Assembly (NCBI RefSeq): GCF_028747205.1
Contig: NZ_CP112880.1
Coordinates: forward strand, 7,909,501 to 7,973,500
Reading direction: 5' to 3'
DNA length: 64,000 nt
Source of the DNA: Streptomyces sp. CA-278952
Lineage (GTDB): Bacteria > Actinomycetota > Actinomycetes > Streptomycetales > Streptomycetaceae
Below the pieces are notes generated by a model. The model did not search any database, was not told where the DNA came from, and worked only from the letters and a program-made list of their open reading frames with translations. The translations under genes were made by a program, and so were the position numbers. The stretch's first letter is position 1; every line of letters starts with the position of its first letter. Positions 8,919 through 16,666 of the stretch are shown piece after piece.

Positions 8919-9689
8919 TCAGACGGGCGGCATCAGATCGCTCTCGCTGACGGTGTACGTCAGCGGGGGGTAGCTGAAGTCCGTTTCCCTGTTCTCGCGG
9001 CGTCGCAGCCGGTAGAACTCGCTCCTCTGCTCCTCGTCGGCCGAGGTGAGGCGAGCACCCCGCGAGAGGTGTGCCTGCCCGTTGCGATACCGGACGAAGG
9101 TCTTCGACGTACGGAAGGTCACGCCCAGCCACAGGTTGTCCGCTGTCCGGGAAGGATCCTCCAGCACGATTCTGTGCCTGAGCCGCCTGTTCGCGTCGAC
9201 GGAGAACGCGACGACACCGTTGTGGGTCAGGGGGACCTCGAACCTCTCGTCACCGGACTCCTTCGATTCGAAGATCAGCTTCCTCGGCGGGCCCGCTTCG
9301 GGAAACCGATAGCAGGAGAGGACGGCGATGAACGACTCGTCGGCCAGATCGAGTGCCTGGTCGGAGTGGCTGCCCATTCTCGCGTAGGCGTTCGTGTAGC
9401 TCTCGATGAGGGCGTTGTTGAAGCCGACCGGCAGCGCCGCACGTTCCTTGACGCGTCGCGCCAGCCGTTCGTGCACGGCCCGGAAGCGTTGCGCGGGGCT
9501 GCTGTACCGCGTGGTCGTGCGGACGAGCGGTACGCCGTCCGCCTCGTCCGTCCCGGTGAGCACGGCGCCTCGCCGCCCCTTGCCCAGCTCTTCCAGCTGC
9601 GCCGACGCGGACAGCTCCGAGAAGAGATCTCCCTCGGTCGGCACGGCGCACACGAGGATCTCATCCGAAAACCTAGATCCTGGGGGCAA
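8919..9689 (-). CDS. AlkB-like 2-oxoglutarate/Fe(II) dioxygenase (second gene of pair)
   Basis: 256 aa, soluble, no signal. It has the arrangement of AlkB-superfamily oxygenases: NAYARMGSHSD, where H108-x-D110 would bind iron after an N-x-Y segment, the FIAVLSCYR strand, a distal His in RLRHRIV (H172), and the terminal strand GVTFRTSKTF with R193 as candidate 2-oxoglutarate-binding Arg. The upstream Arg of the AlkB R-x5-R pattern is Trp here (W187). Its start overlaps the upstream gene by 17 nt, so the two proteins are translationally coupled. Family members repair or modify nucleic acids, but some act on proteins or metabolites; the substrate is unknown. Confidence 0.6.
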   Translation of the reverse strand: MPPGSRFSDEILVCAVPTEGDLFSELSASAQLEELGKGRRGAVLTGTDEADGVPLVRTTTRYSSPAQRFRAVHERLARRVKERAALPVGFNNALIESYTNAYARMGSHSDQALDLADESFIAVLSCYRFPEAGPPRKLIFESKESGDERFEVPLTHNGVVAFSVDANRRLRHRIVLEDPSRTADNLWLGVTFRTSKTFVRYRNGQAHLSRGARLTSADEEQRSEFYRLRRRENRETDFSYPPLTYTVSESDLMPPV

Positions 9690-10902
9690 CGTAATCTCCC
9701 GTGTTCATGCTGAAAAGGAATCGGTCGCCGTAGTCGATGAAGGACGAGGTCCTGTTCTCCTCGGCGTACAGCTTGCGCAGATCGTCCAGCCCGGCCGGTG
9801 TGGGCGGTTGCATCCTCACCAGGTCCCCGGCCACTTCGAGGAACGTGTGGCCGTCTCTGTGCACGGCTTCGGTGCTCGAACAGCGCACCACGTACCCCAG
9901 GCGGGTCGGGAGCAACTCGGCGTCCAGCGCCGAGGGCCGGATCTCGTGCGTGTACAGGCGGTTGGTGGACAGCGGCATGAAGAACACGGAGCCGGGATAG
10001 AGGGTCACGCCGAACTGCGAGGGGAGCGGGGTCCCGTCGCGTTCTTCGGCCGTCTCCTTGAGACGGAAGCGGAGTCTGGTCAGCCCGCTGGCGCCTTTCA
10101 CGCCGTAGTCGAAGGCGTCATCGGTGAGGGGGCGCAGGCTGTCGAGCCGGTCGTAGAAAGTGCAGAAGGCCATGATGCCGTTGACGGGCATGTCCTTGGT
10201 CTTGTCGGCATGGGCCGAGATCTTGGCCTTGGATTGCTTGCGTTCCGTCGTGGCAGGGGTGTTGTGGTAGATCTGGGCGAGGACGTGATTCAGCGGAGCC
10301 TGGTGCCGGAAGACGGTGGCCGCCTCGCGGTTCAGCGCCTCGACGATGAGCGTGTCGGTCGGGCGAAAGCCCTCCGTCGGCCCCGAGAGGTTCGTGGAGC
10401 ACCGGAGCAGGCGGAAACGCAGTTCGTCGCCGTTCCGTGTGACGGGCGTCAGATAGATTCCGCTGCGATGCGCTGTGCCGGGCTTGGTGGACTCCGTCAG
10501 GGACTGGAACGCGTGCTCCCCGCGGATCCCTTCGAAATGACCGGCGTCGAGTCCGAAGAAGCGGCGGTAGTACACGCCGACTCCGTGTACGCGGAGGGGG
10601 ACGCGGCCGATGTCGATGAGGGGCCACCGTTCGTCGATGTCCTCGCGGTACCCGTGCGACAGCTCCCGGACGACGAACACCCGGGCGGCGGGGTGCAGTC
10701 GGCGGCCGCTGAACACGGAGATGTCACCGCACAGGTAGACGGTCCTTTCGGTGAGTTCGGGCGCACCGGAGGCGAGATCCTCGGGCGTGATGACGGAACC
10801 GAAGAAGCTCCTGACCGTGTCGTCGCCGTGCAGCACCGAAGGTGCGACCAGGATGTTGCTCGCGTCCTCGATGTGGGCTTCTGTCAGCTCTGTTGTGTGC
10901 AT
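9673..10902 (-). CDS. AlkB-like 2-oxoglutarate/Fe(II) dioxygenase (first gene of pair)
   Basis: 409 aa, soluble. Residues 1-190 are an N-terminal region I do not recognise. From about 200 comes an AlkB-type double-stranded beta-helix: APLNHVLAQIYH, then KISAHADKTKDMP with H231-x-D233, the strand GIMAFCTFY, the distal H319 in RLYTHEI, and R334-LGYVV-R340, which matches the R-x5-R 2-oxoglutarate motif of AlkB. All cofactor residues are present, so it should be active. Codon use is somewhat less GC-biased at the 5' end (ACA, GAA, CCT, GGT), suggesting acquisition. The ATG at 10902 has only a weak ribosome site. Confidence 0.62.
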   Translation of the reverse strand: MHTTELTEAHIEDASNILVAPSVLHGDDTVRSFFGSVITPEDLASGAPELTERTVYLCGDISVFSGRRLHPAARVFVVRELSHGYREDIDERWPLIDIGRVPLRVHGVGVYYRRFFGLDAGHFEGIRGEHAFQSLTESTKPGTAHRSGIYLTPVTRNGDELRFRLLRCSTNLSGPTEGFRPTDTLIVEALNREAATVFRHQAPLNHVLAQIYHNTPATTERKQSKAKISAHADKTKDMPVNGIMAFCTFYDRLDSLRPLTDDAFDYGVKGASGLTRLRFRLKETAEERDGTPLPSQFGVTLYPGSVFFMPLSTNRLYTHEIRPSALDAELLPTRLGYVVRCSSTEAVHRDGHTFLEVAGDLVRMQPPTPAGLDDLRKLYAEENRTSSFIDYGDRFLFSMNTGDYVAPRI

Positions 10903-11126
10903 GAACCGGTACCTGTTCTCTTCGCGGGACTCGATGGTCTGCTCGAAGCGGGGGAGATGGCAACGGTCCGCCTCCGGCGAAGGCCCGATCGTCTCAGGAG
11001 AAGAGCGTGCGCGAGCCCATGACGCCCGGCTCCGTGCCCAGGGTTCGCGGTCCCGGCCGGGGGAAGGGATCCGGGGCGCGCGTCGCCCCGCGCGCCCGAT
11101 CGTCCACCACCCGGGAGGGACCCCGT

Positions 11127-11882
11127 ATGAGCATGCCGCACCGTCTGATCGGTTCCGGCGACCACAAAGTGCTGGTGCTCCACGACTGGTTCGGGACCAG
11201 CTCCGGCTGGGGCCCCATCCTGGACTACCTGGACGGCGACACCTTCAGCTACGCGCTGCTCGACTACCGGGGCTACGGCGATCGCAGAGCCGTCGGCGGC
11301 GCGTACACGCTCGCCGAGATCGCCGACGACGCGCTCGCCCTGGCCGGTGAACTCGGCTGGGAGAGCTTCTCCCTCATCGGCCACTCCATGGGCGGCAAGG
11401 CCGCCCAACAGGTGCTGGCCCAGGCTCCAGGGAGGGTGCGCAAGCTGGTCGGCCTGGCGCCCGTTCCCGCCGGTGTCTATCCGCTGGACCGCGACGGGGA
11501 GGCGCTGTTCTACGGCGCCGCGCACGACCCCGACAAGCGCCGGGCCATCGTGGACCTGGTCACCGGCCGACGCGCGCCCCGGGCATGGCTCGACCTGATG
11601 GTCGACCGCTCGCTGGAGGGGTCGACCCGCGAGGCGTTCGGCGGCTACGTGAAGGACTGGGTCACCGCCGACCTCACGGAACGGATCACCGGCAACCCCG
11701 TTCCGGTCAAGGTCATCGTCGGCGAGCACGATCTCGCCCTGACGGCCGACGCCATGCGCGCCACGTGGCTCAGCCACTATCCGAACGCCGAACTGGAGGA
11801 GATCCCCAACAGCGGTCATTACCCCATGTACGAGACTCCGCTGGCCCTGACGACCAGCGTCGAGACGTTCCTGCGCGCCTGA
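11127..11882 (+). CDS. Alpha/beta-fold hydrolase
   Basis: 251 aa from an ATG with GGGAGG 8 nt upstream. Single alpha/beta hydrolase domain: VLVLHDWFGTS (HG-like oxyanion loop, here HD), nucleophile elbow GHSMGG, acid in VGEHDLALT and His in NSGHYPMYE. No signal peptide, so cytoplasmic. Substrate unknown; the short lid fits esterase or haloperoxidase-like members. Monocistronic, followed by a strong terminator. Confidence 0.85.
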   Translation: MSMPHRLIGSGDHKVLVLHDWFGTSSGWGPILDYLDGDTFSYALLDYRGYGDRRAVGGAYTLAEIADDALALAGELGWESFSLIGHSMGGKAAQQVLAQAPGRVRKLVGLAPVPAGVYPLDRDGEALFYGAAHDPDKRRAIVDLVTGRRAPRAWLDLMVDRSLEGSTREAFGGYVKDWVTADLTERITGNPVPVKVIVGEHDLALTADAMRATWLSHYPNAELEEIPNSGHYPMYETPLALTTSVETFLRA

Positions 11883-11905
11883 GCCGACCGCCGGAACCCG
11901 ACCGC

Positions 11906-11942
11906 CCCGCAGGGGCCGGCCCGCCGGACCGGCCCCTGCGGG
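11906..11942. terminator. Strong hairpin between convergent genes
   Basis: Perfect 14-bp inverted repeat (arms 11906-11919 and 11929-11942, loop of 9) between the alpha/beta hydrolase and the convergent MFS gene. Probable bidirectional terminator. Confidence 0.75.
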
Positions 11943-11955
11943 TTCGAGCGGCGCC

Positions 11956-13389
11956 CTAGACGGGCTGCTTCTCGCCGGGGGCGGAGTCCTGGGCGGGGGC
12001 CCCGCGCAGGGTGAGCAGTGACGCGACCGCGCCGACGGCGGCGAGGGCCGCCGCTCCGATGAAGGCGGCGGAGAACCCGTTGGTGAGCGCTTCGGGGTTG
12101 CCGAGCTCACGGGCGCCGTACGCCGCGGACACGGCCGTCATCGCGGCCAGTCCGAGAGCGGAGCCGACCTGGTAGCTGGTGTTGACGATGCCGGAGGCCA
12201 GGCCGCCCTCCTCGGGGCGCGCACTGGAGAGCGCGGTGCCGAGGGAGGGAATGAACGCCAGCGACATGCCGGCCGCGGCCAGCAGGGACGCGGGCAGGAC
12301 GTCGACCCAGAAGGTGCCGTCCGCCCGGGCGAAGGACAGCCACAGCATGCCTGCCGCGAGCGCCAGCAGGCCGGTGACGATCAGTGGCTTGCTCCCGAAT
12401 CGGGCCATCAGACGGGGTGCCAGGACGATCATCATGATCATGATGGCGACCGTCATGGGCAGCAGGGCCGCGCCCGAGGCGAACGCGCCCAGCCCCAGGA
12501 CCTGCTGGAGGTACAGGTTGAGGAAGAACCACATGGGGATCCACGCGGCGGCCATCAGCAGCTGCGCGATGTTCGCCCCGGCGAGGTTGGGGGCCTTCCA
12601 GATGCCCAGTCGCATCAGCGGCTCGCGGCGCTTCGACTGGATGGCGACGAACGCGCCGATCAGCGCCAGGCCGGCCAGCAGGACGAGCCAGGTCTCGGCC
12701 GAGCCCCAGCCGGTTTCCGGGGCGCGGACGATGGCGTAGACGGCGGTGGCCAGGCCCACGGTGACGGTGGCCGCTCCGCCGAAGTCGACGGATCCGCGCC
12801 GGACGGGGGAGGAGGGCATGACCCCGGGGGTGAGGGCCAGCACGATCAGGGCGATCGGGATGTTGATGTAGAACACCCAGGGCCAGCTGGCGTACTCGGT
12901 GATCACACCGCCGAGGAAGACGCCGGCGGTGCCGCCCGCCGGGGCCGCCGCGCCGTACAGCGCCAGCGCCTTGGTCAGTTCCTTGGGGCGGGAGCCGAAG
13001 AGCATCATCAGCAGCGTCAGGGCGGACGGGGCGATCAGCGCGGCGCCGACGCCCTGCAGGGCGCGCCCGGTCAGTTCGACCCAGATCTCCGGGGCGAGGC
13101 CGGCGACCAGCGATCCCCCGGCCATCACGATCCACCCGGCGACGAAGATCCGCTTGGCGCCGAACAGGTCGGAGAGTCGCCCGCCGAGCAGGAGGAGCCC
13201 GCCGAAGGCGACGACGTAGGCGTTGAACACCCAGGACAGGCCCTCGGGGGAGAAGCCGAGGTCCACCTGCATCTTGGGCAGGGCCACGCCAATGATGGAC
13301 GTGTCCATGATGACCGTGAACTGGGCCAGGGCTATGAGGACGAGTGCTGTCCAGCGGCGTGGGCTGGGAGGGGCGGACGAGGTTGACAT
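11956..13389 (-). CDS. MFS drug exporter, DHA2 (14-TMS) family
   Basis: 477 aa with about 14 hydrophobic segments. Motif A appears as GGRLSDLFGAKR after TM2 and antiporter motif C-like GxxxGPxxGG is represented by GAAAPAGGTAGVFLGG in TM5. This is the EmrB/QacA (DHA2) proton-driven exporter class in the cytoplasmic membrane. The ATG has AGGAGAA upstream. A CsoR-type palindrome at 13437-13453 and a degenerate copy at 13401-13417 occupy its promoter, so induction by a metal or by reactive sulfur through a CsoR-family repressor is likely. Its substrate is unknown. Confidence 0.88.
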   Translation of the reverse strand: MSTSSAPPSPRRWTALVLIALAQFTVIMDTSIIGVALPKMQVDLGFSPEGLSWVFNAYVVAFGGLLLLGGRLSDLFGAKRIFVAGWIVMAGGSLVAGLAPEIWVELTGRALQGVGAALIAPSALTLLMMLFGSRPKELTKALALYGAAAPAGGTAGVFLGGVITEYASWPWVFYINIPIALIVLALTPGVMPSSPVRRGSVDFGGAATVTVGLATAVYAIVRAPETGWGSAETWLVLLAGLALIGAFVAIQSKRREPLMRLGIWKAPNLAGANIAQLLMAAAWIPMWFFLNLYLQQVLGLGAFASGAALLPMTVAIMIMMIVLAPRLMARFGSKPLIVTGLLALAAGMLWLSFARADGTFWVDVLPASLLAAAGMSLAFIPSLGTALSSARPEEGGLASGIVNTSYQVGSALGLAAMTAVSAAYGARELGNPEALTNGFSAAFIGAAALAAVGAVASLLTLRGAPAQDSAPGEKQPV

Positions 13390-13400
13390 AGCTTTCTCCT

Positions 13401-13417
13401 ATACGGGAGGGGGGTAT
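13401..13417. promoter_or_regulatory. Degenerate CsoR-type half-operator
   Basis: ATACGGGAGGGGGGTAT keeps the right arm GGGGTAT and the 17-bp length of the perfect operator at 13437 but has a damaged left arm. It sits about 12 bp before the MFS start codon. It may be a weak second site or chance. Confidence 0.35.
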
Positions 13418-13436
13418 CTCGCTTCGAGTGAGCAAT

Positions 13437-13453
13437 ATACCCCCTAGGGGTAT
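13437..13453. promoter_or_regulatory. CsoR-family operator upstream of DHA2 exporter
   Basis: ATACCCCCTAGGGGTAT: arms ATACCCC and GGGGTAT separated by 3 bp. This matches the G-tract ATACCC..GGGTAT operators known for the CsoR/CstR/FrmR repressor family. It lies 47 bp before the MFS start codon. An operator with the same two arms stands at 16457. No csoR gene is in the window, so the regulator acts in trans. Confidence 0.72.
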
Positions 13454-13549
13454 GACGATCTGCTGGTGGGGCCGTTCGGATACGGCTGTCGGGGCATAGG
13501 CCCCTTACCGGGCTTCGTCACGGTCCCGCGCGGCGGCCGACAGCGCGTT

Positions 13550-14824
13550 CTACGCGGCCTTGGAGAGGGTGGACCGGTCCGACGGGCGCCCGGCCGGAAC
13601 GGGGGTCAGGATCCTGGGCGCGGCTCCTCGTCCGTCATGGCGCGGCCACAGGAGGAGGGCGCCGATCGCGCCCGCGGCGGCCAGCGCCGCGAGGGCGGAC
13701 CAGGCGGCGGCGAAGCCGGTGCTCGTGCCGAGCCATCCGGCGATGGGGTAGGTGATCAGCCAGGCGAGGTGCGAGAGCGAGAACTGGGCGGCGAAGACCC
13801 CGGGGATCGCGTTCGGTTCGACCGAGGCGCGCAGGACCTTGCCGGTCGGCGTGATGACCAGCGCCATGCCGATGCCGATCAGGGCCCAGACGACCGTCGT
13901 GCCGGCCCAGGTGGTCAGTCCGGCCGCGGCGAGCGTCACCGCGGCGGCCGTGCCGCCGACGAGGACTCCCGCGCCGGTCACCATGACCGTCCGGGCGGCG
14001 ACCCGGTCGAGTATCCGGGGCAGGACGAGGGCGGCCAGCAGGGTCCCGCTGCCGGAGGCGGCGAGCATCCACGCGACGGCCGACTGCGAACCCCCGAGCT
14101 CGTCACGGACGTAGTTGACGGTGTTGACGACGACGATCGACCCCGCCGCCGCGACCGCGAGATTGAGCGCCATGACGCCGCGCAGCCGTGGTGTCCCTAG
14201 GAAGGTCCTGATCCCTGCCGTCGCCCTGTCCCATGCCCGGGTGTGGGAGCTGGGACGGGCTTCGGGGATGCGCGTCGACAGCACGAGCAGGCCGGAGAGG
14301 AGGAATCCGGCGGAGGTGCCGAGGAACAGCCGGTCGAAGCTCAGGAACGCCAGGGCGACCGCTGCCAGTACGGGGGAGAGGAGGCTCTCCATCGTCGAGG
14401 CGACCTGCGAGGCGGACAGGGCGCGTACATAGTCGGACTCCTCGGTGACGATGTCGGGGATGACGGCCTGGAACGTCGGGGTGAACGCCGCGGAAGCGCC
14501 CTGGAGCAGGCCGACCAGGAGGTAGATGTGCCAGACCTCCGTGACGAACGGCAGCGCCAGGACCACCACGGCGCGTACCGCGTCGAGGAGGGTCAGGAGG
14601 GTTCTTCTGGGGAGACGGTCGACGTACGCGGCGGCGACCGGGGCGATGACCACGTACATGACCATCTTGATGGTCAGGGCGGTGCCGAGAACCGCTCCGG
14701 CGCTCGGACCGGCGAGGTCGTAGGCGAGCAGCCCGAGGGCCACGGTGGCCAGCCCGGTGCCGAAGAGGGCGATGATCTGGGCGCTGAACAGGCGGCGGTA
14801 GTCGCGGTTGGCGAACAGGCGCAT
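13550..14824 (-). CDS. MFS transporter (12-TMS, macrolide-efflux-like)
   Basis: 424 aa with about 12 membrane segments; N-terminus RLFANRDYRRLFSAQIIALFG and the AAAYVDRLPRRTLL loop are typical of the MFS_3/enterobactin-exporter-like efflux group. Last gene of a minus-strand set with the AhpD-like gene (81 bp upstream) and the metal-binding protein, all probably driven by the CsoR-type operator at 16457. Substrate unknown. Confidence 0.85.
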   Translation of the reverse strand: MRLFANRDYRRLFSAQIIALFGTGLATVALGLLAYDLAGPSAGAVLGTALTIKMVMYVVIAPVAAAYVDRLPRRTLLTLLDAVRAVVVLALPFVTEVWHIYLLVGLLQGASAAFTPTFQAVIPDIVTEESDYVRALSASQVASTMESLLSPVLAAVALAFLSFDRLFLGTSAGFLLSGLLVLSTRIPEARPSSHTRAWDRATAGIRTFLGTPRLRGVMALNLAVAAAGSIVVVNTVNYVRDELGGSQSAVAWMLAASGSGTLLAALVLPRILDRVAARTVMVTGAGVLVGGTAAAVTLAAAGLTTWAGTTVVWALIGIGMALVITPTGKVLRASVEPNAIPGVFAAQFSLSHLAWLITYPIAGWLGTSTGFAAAWSALAALAAAGAIGALLLWPRHDGRGAAPRILTPVPAGRPSDRSTLSKAA

Positions 14825-14905
14825 GGCGTGTTCCTTCCGGGTCCGTGCGGCGGGGCGCGGCCTCGCGCCGGAGGCCGCGCCCCGCAGGGGGAGGCGGGGG
14901 TGTCC

Positions 14906-15436
14906 CTACGCATCGGCGCCGCTCTCCGGGGTGAGTCCGGCCAGCAGGTTGAAGGCGCCGGTGAGGACGTTGAGTGCGACGACGCCGACGACGTCGGCTA
15001 TCGCACGGTCGCTGTAGCCGTGCTCGCGGACTGCGACGACCTGCGCGTCGGTGATCGAGGTGGGCTCGCGGTAGACCTGGAGGGCGAGGGCGATGATCGC
15101 CGCGATCCCGGGGTCGTCCGAGGTGCCGGCGCGGGCCCGCTCGATCTCGCCCTCGTCCACTCCCATCCGGCGAGCGGCGCCGGCGTGGGCGTCCAGACAG
15201 AGCCGGCAGCCCTGCCGGGTCTGGACGGCGATCGAGATCCGTTCGCTGATCCCGCGGTCGAGCTTGGCTCGCCCCATGGCCCGGCTGAGCTGCAGATAGC
15301 CGCCCAGGACGGCGGGCGAGTGCGCCATCGTGGAGACCATGTCCCCGACCTCGCCGTGCCGGGAGACCAGCTCGGCGAGGAGGTCGCGCGAGGCGCCGAC
15401 CGCTGTATCGGGGGTGAGTCGGGTCAGGCGGGGCAT
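14906..15436 (-). CDS. Carboxymuconolactone decarboxylase/AhpD-family protein
   Basis: 176 aa from an ATG at 15436 preceded by a GGAAGGACC ribosome site; the longer open frame to 15772 is a shadow. The core RQGCRLCLDAHAGAARRMG contains the AhpD CxxC...H active site, so alkylhydroperoxidase or thiol-disulfide activity is possible. Length and blocks fit Pfam CMD proteins. It lies between an MFS exporter and a metal-binding protein in a probable operon, which fits a role in metal or thiol stress. Confidence 0.85.
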   Translation of the reverse strand: MPRLTRLTPDTAVGASRDLLAELVSRHGEVGDMVSTMAHSPAVLGGYLQLSRAMGRAKLDRGISERISIAVQTRQGCRLCLDAHAGAARRMGVDEGEIERARAGTSDDPGIAAIIALALQVYREPTSITDAQVVAVREHGYSDRAIADVVGVVALNVLTGAFNLLAGLTPESGADA

Positions 15437-15554
15437 GGCGGTCCTTCCGAGGGGAGGCTGTGCTGGAGGGAGGGTGGCGGGGCGCTCGACGGACCGAGCG
15501 CCCCGCGGCGGGGCCGTGCGCGGCCCGCCCGGCCGGTGACGTTTCCGCGGCCGG

Positions 15555-16388
15555 TCAGTGGTGTGCGTGGCCGCCGCGGTGGCCCGCGTGCTCGGACGCA
15601 GCCCGGGGCGCCGCGTCCGGGCCGGGAGTGACGGTCGCGGTGGCCCGTACCGTGAACTCGGCCGTCCGGACGACATCCTGGTGCTGGAAGTCCAGGTAGA
15701 GGCGGTAGACGCCGCCCGACGGCGCCGCGGCCATGAAGGTGATCGCGGGCCCCGGCTCGGTGACGCCGTCACCGGGCTCGCCGTCCGGGTGGACGTGCAG
15801 ATAGCCCAGGTCGCCGACTCGCAGCGCCACCAGATGCCCGTACGCGCCCAGGTAGGGCTGCAGATCGGTGACCGGCCGCCCGTCCCGGCTGACGGTCAGC
15901 GTCAGGTCGCTCGCCGTGCCGGGCAGGAGCTCGCCGTCGAGGCTGACGGTGTACTCGCCGACGTGGGCGCTGCGCGAGCCCCCGGAAATGGGCTGTGGGG
16001 CGTACGGCCCGGCGACCGAGGCGTCGATGCCCAGGGCCATGGTTCCGCCGTGGCCGACCGGGTGGACGTCGGCGAAGAACCTCCAGTCTCCCGGTTCCAG
16101 CGTCAGATCGACGCTCCAGGTGCCCTTCCCGTCCATCACCGGGTGCACGTGCTGGAAGCCGGTCGTGTCGCGCCGGACGGCGATGAAGTGCAGCTTCTTC
16201 TCGTGCTCGGGCGTGAACGCGGTCACCGGTCGTCCGTCGGGACCGGTCACCCGGAAGGTGACCGTCCGCACCCCGGCCGGAAAGATCGTCGAGTCGAGTT
16301 CCAGGGTGTACCCGTTCTCGGAGACCGACAGCCCACCGGGACGGGCGCCGCCGTGGGCGGTCATGTCGTGGCCGGAGTGGTTGTTCAT
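15555..16388 (-). CDS. Secreted or surface His-rich metal-binding protein
   Basis: 277 aa from the ATG at 16388. The N-terminus is His/Met-rich (NNHSGHDMTAHGG) and the C-terminus is SEHAGHRGGHAHH, both plausible Cu or Ni ligands. Between them lie two beta-sandwich repeats (FQHVHPVM in the first and YLHVHPDGE in the second) resembling the heavy-metal or FixH/YtkA-like domains seen beside copper genes. There is no obvious signal peptide, so location is uncertain. It is first in a minus-strand set (then the AhpD-like gene, then MFS), 69 bp downstream of a perfect CsoR-type operator. Confidence 0.72.
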   Translation of the reverse strand: MNNHSGHDMTAHGGARPGGLSVSENGYTLELDSTIFPAGVRTVTFRVTGPDGRPVTAFTPEHEKKLHFIAVRRDTTGFQHVHPVMDGKGTWSVDLTLEPGDWRFFADVHPVGHGGTMALGIDASVAGPYAPQPISGGSRSAHVGEYTVSLDGELLPGTASDLTLTVSRDGRPVTDLQPYLGAYGHLVALRVGDLGYLHVHPDGEPGDGVTEPGPAITFMAAAPSGGVYRLYLDFQHQDVVRTAEFTVRATATVTPGPDAAPRAASEHAGHRGGHAHH

Positions 16389-16456
16389 CGTGACTCCACG
16401 TGTGTGATGTGCCTTCGGGTCTTCTCTGTCGTCCTGGGGACATCCGTCACAACAGC

Positions 16457-16473
16457 ATACCCCTGGGGGGTAT
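16457..16473. promoter_or_regulatory. CsoR-family operator upstream of metal-binding protein operon
   Basis: ATACCCCTGGGGGGTAT: perfect arms ATACCCC and GGGGTAT with a 3-bp spacer, the same arms as the operator at 13437. It lies 69 bp upstream of the start codon at 16388. CsoR-family repressors (Cu(I), persulfide or formaldehyde sensors) bind such sites; copper is favoured by the His-rich product downstream. Confidence 0.75.
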
Positions 16474-16666
16474 TCCGGGAGGCGCGCCGAACACGGCCTT
16501 GCACGGACCGTGAACCGCTCGGCCACCGTGCACGAGGGCCGGTCGCCGTCCGACCCGCCCTGCCGGAGACACCCGTCCCCGACGTACCATCGATTCCGGT
16601 CCCGGTCCCGGTCCGTACGCGTACCGGCACCGCCCCCGTGCACCGCCGAGCCGGAGGTACCCGCGG

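Noticed and set aside
8919..10902. Calling the AlkB-like pair a phage-defence or toxin-antitoxin system
   Set aside because: No helicase, nuclease, ATPase or integrase nearby; only the dioxygenase signature is seen, so a defence label would be speculation.
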